Assembly (NCBI RefSeq): GCF_002979475.1
Contig: NZ_PCOY01000006.1
Span: 112,683-176,682 of the forward strand
Length of the DNA stretch: 64,000 nt
Origin: Microbacterium sp. MYb62
Lineage (GTDB): Bacteria > Actinomycetota > Actinomycetes > Actinomycetales > Microbacteriaceae
Reading direction: 5' to 3'
Below are positions 39,189 through 48,212 of this stretch, one piece after another. Position numbers and translations under genes: made by a program. How positions within the stretch are numbered: the first letter of the stretch is position 1; each line of letters begins with the position of its first letter. The notes beneath the pieces were generated by a model. The model was given only the letters and a program-made list of their open reading frames with translations. It searched no databases and had not been told where the DNA came from.

Positions 39189-41345
39189 TCAGCGGCTCTC
39201 GACGCCGCGGATCTGCGGGGTGTGGAACGAGCCGTCGAACGCCCGCTCCGATGCACCCTCGCGGTCGAGGTACGGGGAGGCACCGCCATCGATGAACGGC
39301 CAGCCGGCGCCGAGGATCAGGCACAGGTCGATGTCTTCGACCTCGGGCACGACGCCCTCGTCGAGCATCAGCTTGATCTCCTGAGCCAGGCCGTCCTGCA
39401 CACGCTGGAGGATCGTCGCCGCCGAGGCGGGCGTCTTGCCCACAGCGGGCTTGAGGACCTTCTCGGCCTGCTTGCTCCAGCCGACGACGCGTCCGCCCTT
39501 GTCCTTCTCCACGACCGCATCGAGCTCGGCGAGGGCGTGGAAGTTCTCGTTGGCGTAGAACCGCTCGGGGAACGCGTGCACCATCGTGTCCTGCACGTGG
39601 GCGGCGACCTTCCACCCGACCAGGTCGATGAGCTGGAACGGGCCCATCGGCAGGCCGAGCGGGCCGAAGGCCTTCTCGACGTCGGCGATCGGGGTGCCCT
39701 CGTAGACGGCACGTGCCGCCTCGCCCATGACCTTCGCGAGCAGGCGGTTCACGACGAAGCCGGGGGCATCGGCGGTGAGCACAGCGTTCTTGCCCAGGTT
39801 CTTCGCGACGACGAAGGCGGTCGACAGAGCGGCGTCAGCGGTCGCCGGCGTCTTCACGATCTCGATGAGCGGCATGACCGCGACCGGGTTGAAGAAGTGG
39901 AACCCGACCAGCCGCTCGGGGTGTGCGAGCTTCGACCCGATCTCCTCGACGGACAGCGACGACGTGTTGGTCGCGAGGATCGCATCGTCGGCGACGATCT
40001 TCTCGATCTCGCCGAACACCTGCTGCTTGACGCCGACCTCTTCGAAGACCGCTTCGATCACGAAGTCGCAGTCCGCGTAGAGGCTCTTGTCGGTGGTGCC
40101 GGTCACGAGCGCGCGCAGCTTGTTCGCCGAGTCGGAGTCGAGACGACCCTTGGCCTCGAGCTTGCCGATCTCCTCATGGATGTAGGCGACTCCCTTGTCG
40201 ACGCGCGCCTGGTCGAGATCGGTGATGAGCACCGGCACCTGGAGCTTGCGCACGAACAGGAGTGCGAACTGGCTCGCCATGAGGCCCGCGCCGATGATGC
40301 CGACCTTGGTGACCTTCTTCGCGAGCTGCTTGTCGGGCGCGCCGACAGGTCGCTTCGCACGCTTCTGCACCAGATCGAAGGCGTACATCGACGCGGCGAA
40401 CTGGTCGCCCGTGACGAGTTCGGCGAGCGCCTCGTCCTCGCGGGCGAAGCCTTCGGCCTTGGTGCCGCTCTTGGCCTTGTCGAGCAGGTCGAGTGCCGCG
40501 TACGGCGACTTCGGCATGGTGCCGATCTTCGACTCGAGCATTCCGCGCGCCATCTTGATCGCGATCGGCCACTTGGTGAGGCGCTCGATCTTGCCCGGCT
40601 CGTTCTTGCGCTCGACCTTCTTGCCCCCGAGCACGGCGTCGGCCCAGGCGAGCGAGTTCTCGAGGTAGTTCGCGGCGGGGAAGATCGCGTCGAAGATGCC
40701 GAGGTCGAACGCCTGCTGCGGCTTCAGCATCCGGTTCTGCTTGAGCGGGTTGGAGATGACGACCTCGAGGGCGTTCTCGATGCCGATCAGGTTCGGCAGC
40801 AGGTAGGCCCCACCCCAGCCGGGGATGATGCCGAGGAAGACCTCGGGCAGTGCGACGGCCGCGGCAGAGGCATCGACGGTGCGGTAGCTGGAGTTCAGTG
40901 CGATCTCCAGGCCGCCGCCCAGGGCGAGGCCGTTCACGAAGGCGAACGACGGCACACCGAGGTCGCCGAGCTTGCCGAGCACCTTGTGCCCGAGCTGCGC
41001 GATCAGGCGCGCGTTGTCGCGCGAGCCGACCTTGCTGATGTCGGACAGATCGGCGCCGGCGGCGAGGATGTACTGCTTGCCCGTGACGCCGACCGCGTGG
41101 ATCTCCCCGGCAGCGGCCCGGGCCTTGAGCCCGTCGAGCGTCTCGCCCAGCTGTGTGAGAGTCGCAGGACCCAGCGTGTTCGGACGGGTGTGGTCACGAC
41201 CGTTGTCGAGCGTGATCAGGGCGAGCACCTTGCCCGATGCGAGACGGATGTCGCGCACGGGGGACTGGGTGATGACCTCGCCGTCGGTGAGCGCCTGGAT
41301 GGGGGAGAAGTCGATCTCGTCGTAATTCGTCACGTTCGCGCTCAC
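39189..41345 (-). CDS. fadB: Multifunctional fatty-acid oxidation protein (enoyl-CoA hydratase/3-hydroxyacyl-CoA dehydrogenase)
   Basis: 718 residues from the GTG at 41345. Residues ~1-330: crotonase domain with GADLSDISKVG, FAFVNGLALGGGLEIAL and LPEVFLGIIPGWGGAYLLP. Residues ~335-520: NAD-binding domain starting VGIIGAGLMASQFALLF. Two C-terminal dehydrogenase domains follow with NTSSLSVEEI, HPERLVGFHFFNPVAVMPLIEIV and APGFVVNRLL. Does the second and third steps of beta-oxidation. Its start overlaps the thiolase stop (GTGA), forming a fadA-fadB operon. Confidence 0.93.
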   Translation of the reverse strand: MSANVTNYDEIDFSPIQALTDGEVITQSPVRDIRLASGKVLALITLDNGRDHTRPNTLGPATLTQLGETLDGLKARAAAGEIHAVGVTGKQYILAAGADLSDISKVGSRDNARLIAQLGHKVLGKLGDLGVPSFAFVNGLALGGGLEIALNSSYRTVDASAAAVALPEVFLGIIPGWGGAYLLPNLIGIENALEVVISNPLKQNRMLKPQQAFDLGIFDAIFPAANYLENSLAWADAVLGGKKVERKNEPGKIERLTKWPIAIKMARGMLESKIGTMPKSPYAALDLLDKAKSGTKAEGFAREDEALAELVTGDQFAASMYAFDLVQKRAKRPVGAPDKQLAKKVTKVGIIGAGLMASQFALLFVRKLQVPVLITDLDQARVDKGVAYIHEEIGKLEAKGRLDSDSANKLRALVTGTTDKSLYADCDFVIEAVFEEVGVKQQVFGEIEKIVADDAILATNTSSLSVEEIGSKLAHPERLVGFHFFNPVAVMPLIEIVKTPATADAALSTAFVVAKNLGKNAVLTADAPGFVVNRLLAKVMGEAARAVYEGTPIADVEKAFGPLGLPMGPFQLIDLVGWKVAAHVQDTMVHAFPERFYANENFHALAELDAVVEKDKGGRVVGWSKQAEKVLKPAVGKTPASAATILQRVQDGLAQEIKLMLDEGVVPEVEDIDLCLILGAGWPFIDGGASPYLDREGASERAFDGSFHTPQIRGVESR

Positions 41346-42547
41346 TTCTTCTTCTTGCCGTCGTAGTACGGGTTCTCCCAGATGACCGAACCGCCCTGAC
41401 CGAGGCCGACGCACATGGCGGTCAGACCGTAGCGGACATCGGGACGCTCGGCGAACTGTGCCGCGAGCTGGATCATCAGACGCACGCCGGATGCCGCGAG
41501 GGGGTGGCCGACCGCGATTGCGCCGCCCCACTGGTTGACGCGGGGATCGTCGTCGGCGATGCCGAAGTGGTCGAGCAGGGAGATCACCTGGATGGCGAAC
41601 GCCTCGTTGAGCTCGAACAGCCCGATGTCGGAGATCGTGAGACCGGCCTTCTTGAGGGCCTTCTCGGTCGACGGGATCGGACCGATGCCCATGATCTCCG
41701 GCTGCACACCGGCGAACGCGAACGAGACCATCCGCATCTTCGGTGCGAGTCCGAACTCCTTCACAGCTCCACCGCCGGCGAGGAGCGACATCGTCGCCCC
41801 GTCGGTGAGCGGCGAGGAGGTGCCGGCCGTGACGCGTCCGTGCGGACGGAACGGCGTCTTGAGCGCCGCCAGGTCCTCCATCGTGGTCTGCGGGCGGCGG
41901 CCCTCATCCTCGGTGGCGAGACCCCATGCTCCGTCGGCGCCCTTGGTCGCGACGGAAACGAGGTCGGGCTGGATCTTGCCGGCATCGTAGGCGGCCTGCA
42001 CCTTGTGCTGGCTCAGCATGCCGAAGCGGTCGGAGCGCTCCTTGGTCAGGTGCGGGAAGCGGTCGAAGATGCGCTCGGCCGTGACACCCATGTTGAGGGC
42101 GCCGGGGTCGACCATCTTCTCCGCGACGAAGCGCGGGTTCGGGTCGGCGTTGCCGCCGATGGGGTGGTGCCCCATGTGCTCGACGCCACCCGCGAGGGCG
42201 AAGTCGTACATGCCCACGCCGATCGATGCGCCCATGGTGGTGACACTGGTCATCGCGCCCGCGCACATGCGCTCCACCGCGAGTCCCGGCACGGTCTGCG
42301 GAAGTCCGGCCAGGATCGCCACCGAGCGGCCGAGTGTCAGCCCCTGGTCGCCGGTCTGGCTCGTCGCGGCGATCGCCACATCGTCGATGCGGTCGGCCGG
42401 GACGGCAGCGTTGCGCTCCATCAGGCCGATGGTCGCCTTCACGGCGAGGTCATCCGCGCGGGTGTTCCAGTACATGCCCTTTTCGCCGGCACGCCCGAAG
42501 GGCGTGCGTACTCCATCGACGAAGAAGACGTCCGAGATCTCGGCCAC
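41342..42547 (-). CDS. fadA: Acetyl-CoA acyltransferase (thiolase)
   Basis: 401 residues. Cleaves 3-ketoacyl-CoA in the last beta-oxidation step. The active-site Cys is in VERMCAGAMTSVT (~residue 92), followed by NEAFAIQ, the catalytic His in GGAIAVGHPLAASG and the second Cys in AMCVGLGQGG near the end. The C-terminus is a short lysine run. GGAGG precedes the start, and TAGACT on the minus strand about 30 nt upstream is a plausible -10. Promoter-proximal gene of the operon with fadB. Confidence 0.94.
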   Translation of the reverse strand: MAEISDVFFVDGVRTPFGRAGEKGMYWNTRADDLAVKATIGLMERNAAVPADRIDDVAIAATSQTGDQGLTLGRSVAILAGLPQTVPGLAVERMCAGAMTSVTTMGASIGVGMYDFALAGGVEHMGHHPIGGNADPNPRFVAEKMVDPGALNMGVTAERIFDRFPHLTKERSDRFGMLSQHKVQAAYDAGKIQPDLVSVATKGADGAWGLATEDEGRRPQTTMEDLAALKTPFRPHGRVTAGTSSPLTDGATMSLLAGGGAVKEFGLAPKMRMVSFAFAGVQPEIMGIGPIPSTEKALKKAGLTISDIGLFELNEAFAIQVISLLDHFGIADDDPRVNQWGGAIAVGHPLAASGVRLMIQLAAQFAERPDVRYGLTAMCVGLGQGGSVIWENPYYDGKKKK

Positions 42548-42619
42548 TCTGCCTCCAAGTTAGTGCGTGACCTCAGTCTATGAAGCCCGCGAAACCGGGA
42601 GGAATCGGTTGGATCGAAC

Positions 42620-43813
42620 CTACGAAGCCGGCGCGGGGGTCGTGTCCGGCGTTTGCGCTGCTTCTACAAAGGCGGCGGCGATCTTCTGTGCGGTCTGTTC
42701 AATCTGCCAGCGTCGGGCCCCGAGGGCGGCCAGTGCAGCGCCGATCTCCTCCGGGGTTTCGCCCGGCAGATCCCAAGCCACGCGACGAAGATACTCCGGA
42801 GTGAGAAGGTTCTCCGTCGGCATCCCCAGCTCTTCCGCCACGGCCTCCACGACGGGGCGGGCGGCCTTCAGCCGGGCATCCGCTTCGGGGTTGCGATCCG
42901 CCCAGGCGCGCGGAGGAGGAAGCGTGTCGCTCGGGACACGTTCGCGAGGGAGCTCCTCGGTCGTACGCCCGTCGAGGATCGCCTGCCACCACCTGTCGAG
43001 CTGGGTGCGACTCGCGCGACCCTGGAACTCCTTGACGCCGGCCAGCGCCTGCTTCGAGGTCGGGTTCGCCATCACGGCGGCGATGAGGGAACGGTCCGGC
43101 ACGAGACGCCCCGGCGAGACGTCCTGCGCCTGGGCGTATGCCTCTCGTGCCTGCCAGAGGGATCGGGCCACGGCGAGATTGCGCGAACCGCGCACCTGAT
43201 GGAGTCCGCTGAGCCGGCGCCACGGGTCTTCACGCGGCGGCTTCGGGGCGCGTGCGAGCGTCGCGGCGAATTCCTCCGCGGCGAATGCGGTCTTCCCCTG
43301 CTCCTCCAGCTCGACGACGAGGACGTCGTGCACGTCGATCAGGTGCAGCACGTCGAGCGCGGCGTACTCGAGCCAGGAGTCGGGCAGCGGGCGCGTCGAC
43401 CAGTCCGCGGCCGAGTGCTCCTTCTTGAGCGTGATCCCCAGCGTGTCCTCGACGACCGCCGCCAGTCCGACGCGCTCATGCCCGAGCAGACGAGAGGCGA
43501 GCTCGGTGTCGAAGATCACCGGCGGCTCGAGGTGGAGCTCCCGCAACGAGGGGAGGTCCTGGCTCGCGGCATGCAGCACCCACTCGACATCGCCGATGGC
43601 TTCTTGAAGCGGTGCGAAGTCGCCGATCGCCGGGGGGTCGAAGAGGAAGACCCCGGCGTCCCGGCGGAACACCTGCACGAGGTAGGCGCGCTGCGAGTAG
43701 CGGAAGCCGGATGCGCGCTCCACGTCCACGGCCACGGGGCCGGTACCGGCGGCGAGCACGGCGCAGGCCGCGCGGAACTCCTCAGCATCCGAGATCACGG
43801 AGTATTCAGTCAC
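42620..43813 (-). CDS. rnd: Ribonuclease D-like 3'-5' exonuclease with HRDC domain
   Basis: 397 residues. DEDD exonuclease domain: VAVDVERASGFRYSQRAYLVQVF (first two acidic residues), HAASQDLPSL, and LEYAALDVLHLIDVHDVL. The HRDC segment is near PWRRLSGLHQVRGSRNLAVARSLWQAREAYAQAQDV and a C-terminal helical region follows. Processes structured RNA 3' ends. Starts 8 bp inside the DUF3000 gene, the same pair seen next to dxs in mycobacteria. Confidence 0.88.
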   Translation of the reverse strand: MTEYSVISDAEEFRAACAVLAAGTGPVAVDVERASGFRYSQRAYLVQVFRRDAGVFLFDPPAIGDFAPLQEAIGDVEWVLHAASQDLPSLRELHLEPPVIFDTELASRLLGHERVGLAAVVEDTLGITLKKEHSAADWSTRPLPDSWLEYAALDVLHLIDVHDVLVVELEEQGKTAFAAEEFAATLARAPKPPREDPWRRLSGLHQVRGSRNLAVARSLWQAREAYAQAQDVSPGRLVPDRSLIAAVMANPTSKQALAGVKEFQGRASRTQLDRWWQAILDGRTTEELPRERVPSDTLPPPRAWADRNPEADARLKAARPVVEAVAEELGMPTENLLTPEYLRRVAWDLPGETPEEIGAALAALGARRWQIEQTAQKIAAAFVEAAQTPDTTPAPAS

Positions 43814-44387
43814 GTACAGCCTTTCGCGCGCCGATCACGGCGATGCCCTCGGAGCCGGGCGGAAGCCCCGCCAGCATTCCGACCAGTTCGGCCCATGCTT
43901 CGACGTGCGGTCGGAACGGGCCCTCCGGAGTCCAGGACGCCCGCAATTCTATCTGGGCGCCGTCTCCTTCGACGGCGAGACCGCCGAATCCCTTGGAGAG
44001 CGTCTTGGTCGAGGTCCCCGACGCCGAGTGATAGACCGCGTCTCGGGAGTCGAGCGCATCCACCAGCCACGACCACGTGACGTCCGCGAGAAGCGGGTCC
44101 GTGCCGATCTCGGTCTCCAGAGGCGCCTGGGCGAAGATCACGATGCGCCACGTGCCTCCCCACGCTCCTGGCTCGTCGGGATCGTGCAGCAGGACGAATC
44201 GCCCCGTGCCGTACACGGACTCCCCGTCGCCTTCCGGGCGCACGTCGGCGGCGAGGGCGATGGCGAAGGGAGCGAGGCCCTGTGGGGTCGCGATCTCGCG
44301 CACCGTGATGTCATCGCGGAACTCGGTCTCGCGCAGTTCGGCCACGGCGCTCTCGAAAGGCGTCCCGGCCTCGGGATGTGCGGTCAC
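43806..44387 (-). CDS. DUF3000 family protein
   Basis: 193 residues, with FESAVAELRETEFRDDITVREIATPQGLAPFAIALAADV, GRFVLLHDPDEPGAWGGTWRIVIFAQAPLE, VTWSWLVDAL and TLSKGFGGL. Conserved in actinobacteria upstream of the RNase D-like gene. Function unknown. 25 bp separate its ATG from the divergent hydrolase gene. Confidence 0.88.
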   Translation of the reverse strand: MTAHPEAGTPFESAVAELRETEFRDDITVREIATPQGLAPFAIALAADVRPEGDGESVYGTGRFVLLHDPDEPGAWGGTWRIVIFAQAPLETEIGTDPLLADVTWSWLVDALDSRDAVYHSASGTSTKTLSKGFGGLAVEGDGAQIELRASWTPEGPFRPHVEAWAELVGMLAGLPPGSEGIAVIGARKAVRD

Positions 44388-44397
44388 GGCAACAGGC

Positions 44398-44403
44398 TAG
44401 AGT
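44398..44403 (+). promoter_or_regulatory. -10 element TAGAGT before the alpha/beta hydrolase gene
   Basis: TAGAGT ends 9 nt before the ATG at 44413; the gap holds AGGAAG, so a very short leader is likely. Confidence 0.45.
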
Positions 44404-44412
44404 CAGGAAGCG

Positions 44413-45567
44413 ATGAAGAGTCTCAGGCACGCCGTTACGCTCCTTGTCCCCGCCCTGCTCGCGTTCGGCGCGGCGCTGGCCCTCGTCGTGTTCGCCGTCG
44501 CCCGCCGAGTCGTCACTCCCATGCGTCGCGCGACCGACACCGCGATCCTCTCGGTGGACACCGGCGCCCAGACCATCGAGCTGCAGCGCACCCTCGACAC
44601 CGAGCTGCCCGGCCGTTACGGCCTCTTCACGACCGGCACCTACGGCTACGTGAAGCTGGGTGCGGTGCTCAGCGCGGATGGGACGAGCGTGCGCCGCAAG
44701 CTCCTCACGCAGATCGAGCCCGGTGCCCGCGTGGACAGGGCTGCGGCGTTCAGCGGGTACTACTACTCCTCGCCCAGCGAACTCCATCTGCGCTGGGAGA
44801 ACGTGCTGATCGGCTCTCCCGCCGGACCCTGCCCCGCCTGGTACTTCCCGGCCTCTTCCTCGACGTGGGTCATCCAGGTGCACGGACGAGGAGCGACCCG
44901 CGCGGAATGCCTGCGGGCCGTGCCCGTGCTGCACGCCGCCGGCCTGCCCAACCTTGTCGTCTCCTACCGCAACGACGGTGAAGCTCCACGCACCAGGGCA
45001 GGGGCCTACTCGCTCGGTGCGTCGGAATGGCGAGACGTCGATGCCGCGATCGCCTACGCCCTGCGTCGCGGCGCCGAGCAGGTGATCCTGATGGGCTGGT
45101 CGATGGGCGGCGCGGTGTCTCTGCAGGCCGCTGTCACCTCCGGCCACCGGGATCGCATCGCCGGGATCATCCTCGAGTCGCCGGTCGTCGACTGGCGCAC
45201 GGTGCTGCGGTTCCAGGCGAAGCTGGCCGGGGTGCGACCGCCTCTGCCAGGACTCGCCATGGGCGCACTGCAGATGCCCCTCACCGCTCGTCTGAGCGGC
45301 GCGGACGAGCCGATCCCGTTCGATCGTCTGGACATGGTCGCCCGTGCGGACGAGCTGGCCGCGCCGATCCTGATCCTGCACAGCGACGACGACGGCTTCG
45401 TGCCGGCAGATTCGTCGCATGCGCTGCAGGCGGCTCGACCTGATCTCGTCACGATGCCCCGGTTCACGGTGGCACGGCATACGAAACTCTGGAACTACGA
45501 CCAGACGGGGTGGACGACCGCCATCACCGACTGGCTCGATGCGCAGGGACTCAGCGCTTCTGGCTGA
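44413..45567 (+). CDS. Membrane-anchored alpha/beta hydrolase
   Basis: 384 residues. An N-terminal membrane anchor (VTLLVPALLAFGAALALVVFAVA) is followed by a ~100-residue beta-rich region and an alpha/beta hydrolase domain: VIQVHGRGATRAE, nucleophile Ser in LMGWSMGGAVSL, acid Asp in ILILHSDDDGFVP and a C-terminal His in VARHTKLWNYD. Probably an extracytoplasmic esterase or peptidase; substrate unknown. Its end overlaps sufE by 17 bp on the opposite strand. Confidence 0.85.
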   Translation: MKSLRHAVTLLVPALLAFGAALALVVFAVARRVVTPMRRATDTAILSVDTGAQTIELQRTLDTELPGRYGLFTTGTYGYVKLGAVLSADGTSVRRKLLTQIEPGARVDRAAAFSGYYYSSPSELHLRWENVLIGSPAGPCPAWYFPASSSTWVIQVHGRGATRAECLRAVPVLHAAGLPNLVVSYRNDGEAPRTRAGAYSLGASEWRDVDAAIAYALRRGAEQVILMGWSMGGAVSLQAAVTSGHRDRIAGIILESPVVDWRTVLRFQAKLAGVRPPLPGLAMGALQMPLTARLSGADEPIPFDRLDMVARADELAAPILILHSDDDGFVPADSSHALQAARPDLVTMPRFTVARHTKLWNYDQTGWTTAITDWLDAQGLSASG

Positions 45568-45982
45568 CCTGGTTCTTCGCGCGCATCAGCATGCCGGTCA
45601 TGCCGCCGATGCGCAGCGGAGACACCGCCTTGGTGAGCCCGATCGACTGCGGATAGTCGTTCGGGATGGCGAGGACCTCGTCAGCGGTGAGTCCGGTGAG
45701 GCCCTGCACCAGGATGCTCGCGAAACCGCGGGTCGTCGGCGCCTCCGGCGGCGCCGACGCGTGCATGGTCACGATGTCGTCGTTCACCTCGACATGGATG
45801 TACACCGGAGACTGGCACTCCGCGACGCGCTCGTACATCTCCGGGTGGGCCGCGACCTCGTCGGACACGTCCGGAAGCTCGTCCGAGAATTCGAGCAGCA
45901 GCAGGAGACGGTCGGACTCGGGGGTCTCCAGGAAGCCGTCGCGGATCTCGGCGAGGGTGTCAGGAACTTCGCTTGTGCTCAT
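45551..45982 (-). CDS. sufE: SufE-like sulfur acceptor protein
   Basis: 143 residues from the ATG at 45982. SufE fold with the sulfur-accepting Cys57 in VAECQSPVYI, LLLEFSDELPDV at the N-terminus and the RGFASILVQGLTGLTADEVLAIP segment. Takes persulfide from a SufS-type desulfurase for Fe-S assembly. No suf operon is in the window; it lies 19 bp downstream of the rhodanese gene on the same strand, which fits a sulfur-handling pair. Confidence 0.9.
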   Translation of the reverse strand: MSTSEVPDTLAEIRDGFLETPESDRLLLLLEFSDELPDVSDEVAAHPEMYERVAECQSPVYIHVEVNDDIVTMHASAPPEAPTTRGFASILVQGLTGLTADEVLAIPNDYPQSIGLTKAVSPLRIGGMTGMLMRAKNQVSQKR

Positions 45983-46001
45983 CCCTTCCATTTTCCCATG
46001 C

Positions 46002-46895
46002 TCAGAGCGTCCCGGGCTCCGAGCCGGTGACGATCGGCACACGGACGGCGCTGCCCCACTCTGTCCAGGAGCCGTCGTAGTTGCGCACGTTCTCGAATCC
46101 GAGGAGATGCTTGAGCACGAACCACGTGTGGCTCGAGCGCTCTCCGATGCGGCAGTAGGCGACCACGTCGTCTCCATCGGTCAGGCCGGCGCCGTCACGG
46201 TAGATGGCGTCGAGCTCGGTGCGACTGCGGAAGCCGCCGTCCTCCGCCACGGCCTTCGCCCACGGCACGCTCTGCGCGGTGGGGATGTGTCCTGCTCGCA
46301 GCGTCCCCTCCTCCGGGTATGCCGGTGCGGTGGTGCGCTCACCGGAGTACTCCTCGGGGGAACGGACGTCGATCAGCGGGTTGCCGATGTGATCCAGTAC
46401 GTCTTCCTTGTACGCGCGGATGGCCGAGTCGTCGCGCTCGACCACGGGGTATTCCGTCGCCGGACGGTTCGTCGCGTCGCGCGTGAGTTCACGGCCCTCG
46501 GCGATCCAGCGGTCGCGTCCGCCGTCGAGAAGGCGCACGTCTTCGTGGCCGAAGAGCGAGAAGACCCAGAGGGCGTACGCGGCCCACCAGTTGTTCTTGT
46601 CTCCGTAGATCACGACGGTGTCCGAGCGTTCGATGCCCTTGCGGCTCAGCAGCTCGGCGAAGCCCTCTCCGTCGACGTAGTCGCGCACGACGGGGTCGTT
46701 GAGCTCGGTGTGCCAGTCGACTTTCACCGCTCCCGGGATGTGTCCCGTCTCGTACAGGAGCACGTCTTCATCGGATTCGACGACCACCAGGCCCGGGGCT
46801 CCCAGGCGTTCGGCGAGCCATTCCGTGGTCACGAGGCGGCCGGGCTCGGCATACTCGGCGAACTTGGGGGAGGAGGAATCGAACTCGATGGCCAT
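46002..46895 (-). CDS. sseA: Thiosulfate sulfurtransferase (two-domain rhodanese)
   Basis: 297 residues from the ATG at 46895; the frame is open further up but no better start is seen. Inactive N-terminal rhodanese domain ([25 protein letters not shown]) and an active C-terminal one ([14 protein letters not shown], catalytic Cys in [14 protein letters not shown]). The CRIGERS loop is the SseA type. Transfers sulfane sulfur from thiosulfate. Operon-like with sufE. Confidence 0.92.
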   Translation of the reverse strand: MAIEFDSSSPKFAEYAEPGRLVTTEWLAERLGAPGLVVVESDEDVLLYETGHIPGAVKVDWHTELNDPVVRDYVDGEGFAELLSRKGIERSDTVVIYGDKNNWWAAYALWVFSLFGHEDVRLLDGGRDRWIAEGRELTRDATNRPATEYPVVERDDSAIRAYKEDVLDHIGNPLIDVRSPEEYSGERTTAPAYPEEGTLRAGHIPTAQSVPWAKAVAEDGGFRSRTELDAIYRDGAGLTDGDDVVAYCRIGERSSHTWFVLKHLLGFENVRNYDGSWTEWGSAVRVPIVTGSEPGTL

Positions 46896-47040
46896 GGGAT
46901 CTCCGAAGCGTAGAGCGGACGAGGGGGCGGGTGCGGACGGCGTAGTGTTGATCCGTCCCTTCGACGATAGATCCCCGCCGACCACCCTGCGCCCGATTCG
47001 TAAGACTTCGACACAGGTGAGCACCCGATTCAGGACCGTG

Positions 47041-48078
47041 ATGACCGACACGACCAGCCGCACCGTGCACCTCACCGAGCGTCAGCCGACGGTCACCGGA
47101 CCCGAGATGCTGGCGAGCCTGGTGCCGCCGCCGCAGTTCGACACGGCCACGTTCGACAGCTACCGCGCCGACCCCGCCTACCCCTCGCAGGAGGAGGCGA
47201 AGGACACCCTGATGCGCTTCGCCGGACGCGGTGCACCCGTGAAGCGCGGGGGGCTGTTCAGCCGCGCCAAGAAGGAGCCCGAACTCAAGCCGGGCGTCTA
47301 TCTGGACGGCGGGTTCGGAGTCGGCAAGACGCACCTGCTGGCCTCGATCTACCACGCGATGCCCGCACGCCGGAAGTACTTCGGGTCGTTCATCGAGTAC
47401 ACGGCGCTCGTCGGCGCGCTCGGCTACAAGAACACCGTCGACCTGCTCAAGGGCGCCGATCTGCTGTGCATCGACGAGTTCGAGCTCGACGATCCGGGCG
47501 ACACCATGGTCATGACCCGGCTCCTGGGCGAACTCGTGCCGACCGGCACCCGGCTCGCCGCGACCTCGAACACCCCGCCGAACGCTCTCGGGGAAGGACG
47601 CTTCGCCGCGCAGGACTTCCTGCGCGAGATCCACGCGATGTCCGACAGCTTCCAGACGCTGCGCATCGATGGCGTGGACTTCCGGCAGCGGGCGCTCGAC
47701 GGTCACGCGGTCGTGCTCGATGACGAGGCCTACGCCGCGGCGGTCGAGAGTGCCGCGGCTGCGGCTGCGGGGGCGGCATCGGACGATCGGTTCGACGACC
47801 TGATCCGTCATCTCGCCCAAGTGCACCCTTCGCGCTACATCCGGCTCATCGACGGCCTCGGCAGCGTGGGGCTCCGCGATGTGCGCCAGCTCACGGACCA
47901 GTCGGAGGCGCTGCGGTTCGTCGCGTTCGTGGACCGCGTCTACGACGCGCAGATCCCGATCCTCGCGACCGGAACCGGCCTCGATGCCGTCTTCTCCGAC
48001 GAGATGCTCGCCGGCGGGTACCGCAAGAAGTACTTGCGCGCCATCTCGCGCCTGAACGCGCTGACACATTCTGCGTAA
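47041..48078 (+). CDS. zapE: Cell division AFG1-family ATPase ZapE
   Basis: 345 residues. P-loop ATPase: Walker [17 protein letters not shown], Walker [16 protein letters not shown], sensor [26 protein letters not shown] family C-terminus ends in [16 protein letters not shown]. ZapE/AFG1 proteins act at the division ring or on membrane-protein turnover; the role here is inferred from the family. The ATG at 47041 is chosen; a GTG eight codons upstream is possible. Confidence 0.87.
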   Translation: MTDTTSRTVHLTERQPTVTGPEMLASLVPPPQFDTATFDSYRADPAYPSQEEAKDTLMRFAGRGAPVKRGGLFSRAKKEPELKPGVYLDGGFGVGKTHLLASIYHAMPARRKYFGSFIEYTALVGALGYKNTVDLLKGADLLCIDEFELDDPGDTMVMTRLLGELVPTGTRLAATSNTPPNALGEGRFAAQDFLREIHAMSDSFQTLRIDGVDFRQRALDGHAVVLDDEAYAAAVESAAAAAAGAASDDRFDDLIRHLAQVHPSRYIRLIDGLGSVGLRDVRQLTDQSEALRFVAFVDRVYDAQIPILATGTGLDAVFSDEMLAGGYRKKYLRAISRLNALTHSA

Positions 48079-48092
48079 GCCCGAAGCGTCGC

Positions 48093-48139
48093 GTAACGCG
48101 ATGTTCACAGGCGAAGCCGCGCTGTAACCGCGGGGAAAC
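48093..48139 (+). promoter_or_regulatory. GlnR-type boxes upstream of amtB
   Basis: 48124-48139 is GTAAC-N6-GAAAC, exact for the GlnR half-box. 48093-48108 reads GTAAC-N6-TTCAC, with a conserved first half only. The two start 31 bp apart, about three helical turns, not the 22 bp seen at glnA. Nitrogen control of the ammonium transporter is expected. Confidence 0.65.
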
Positions 48140-48212
48140 AAACCTCACGCATTGGCGAAACCGCAGGTCGTCACACTGAAGCTCTCAATTACTTCGGATG
48201 TGAGGTTTTCCT

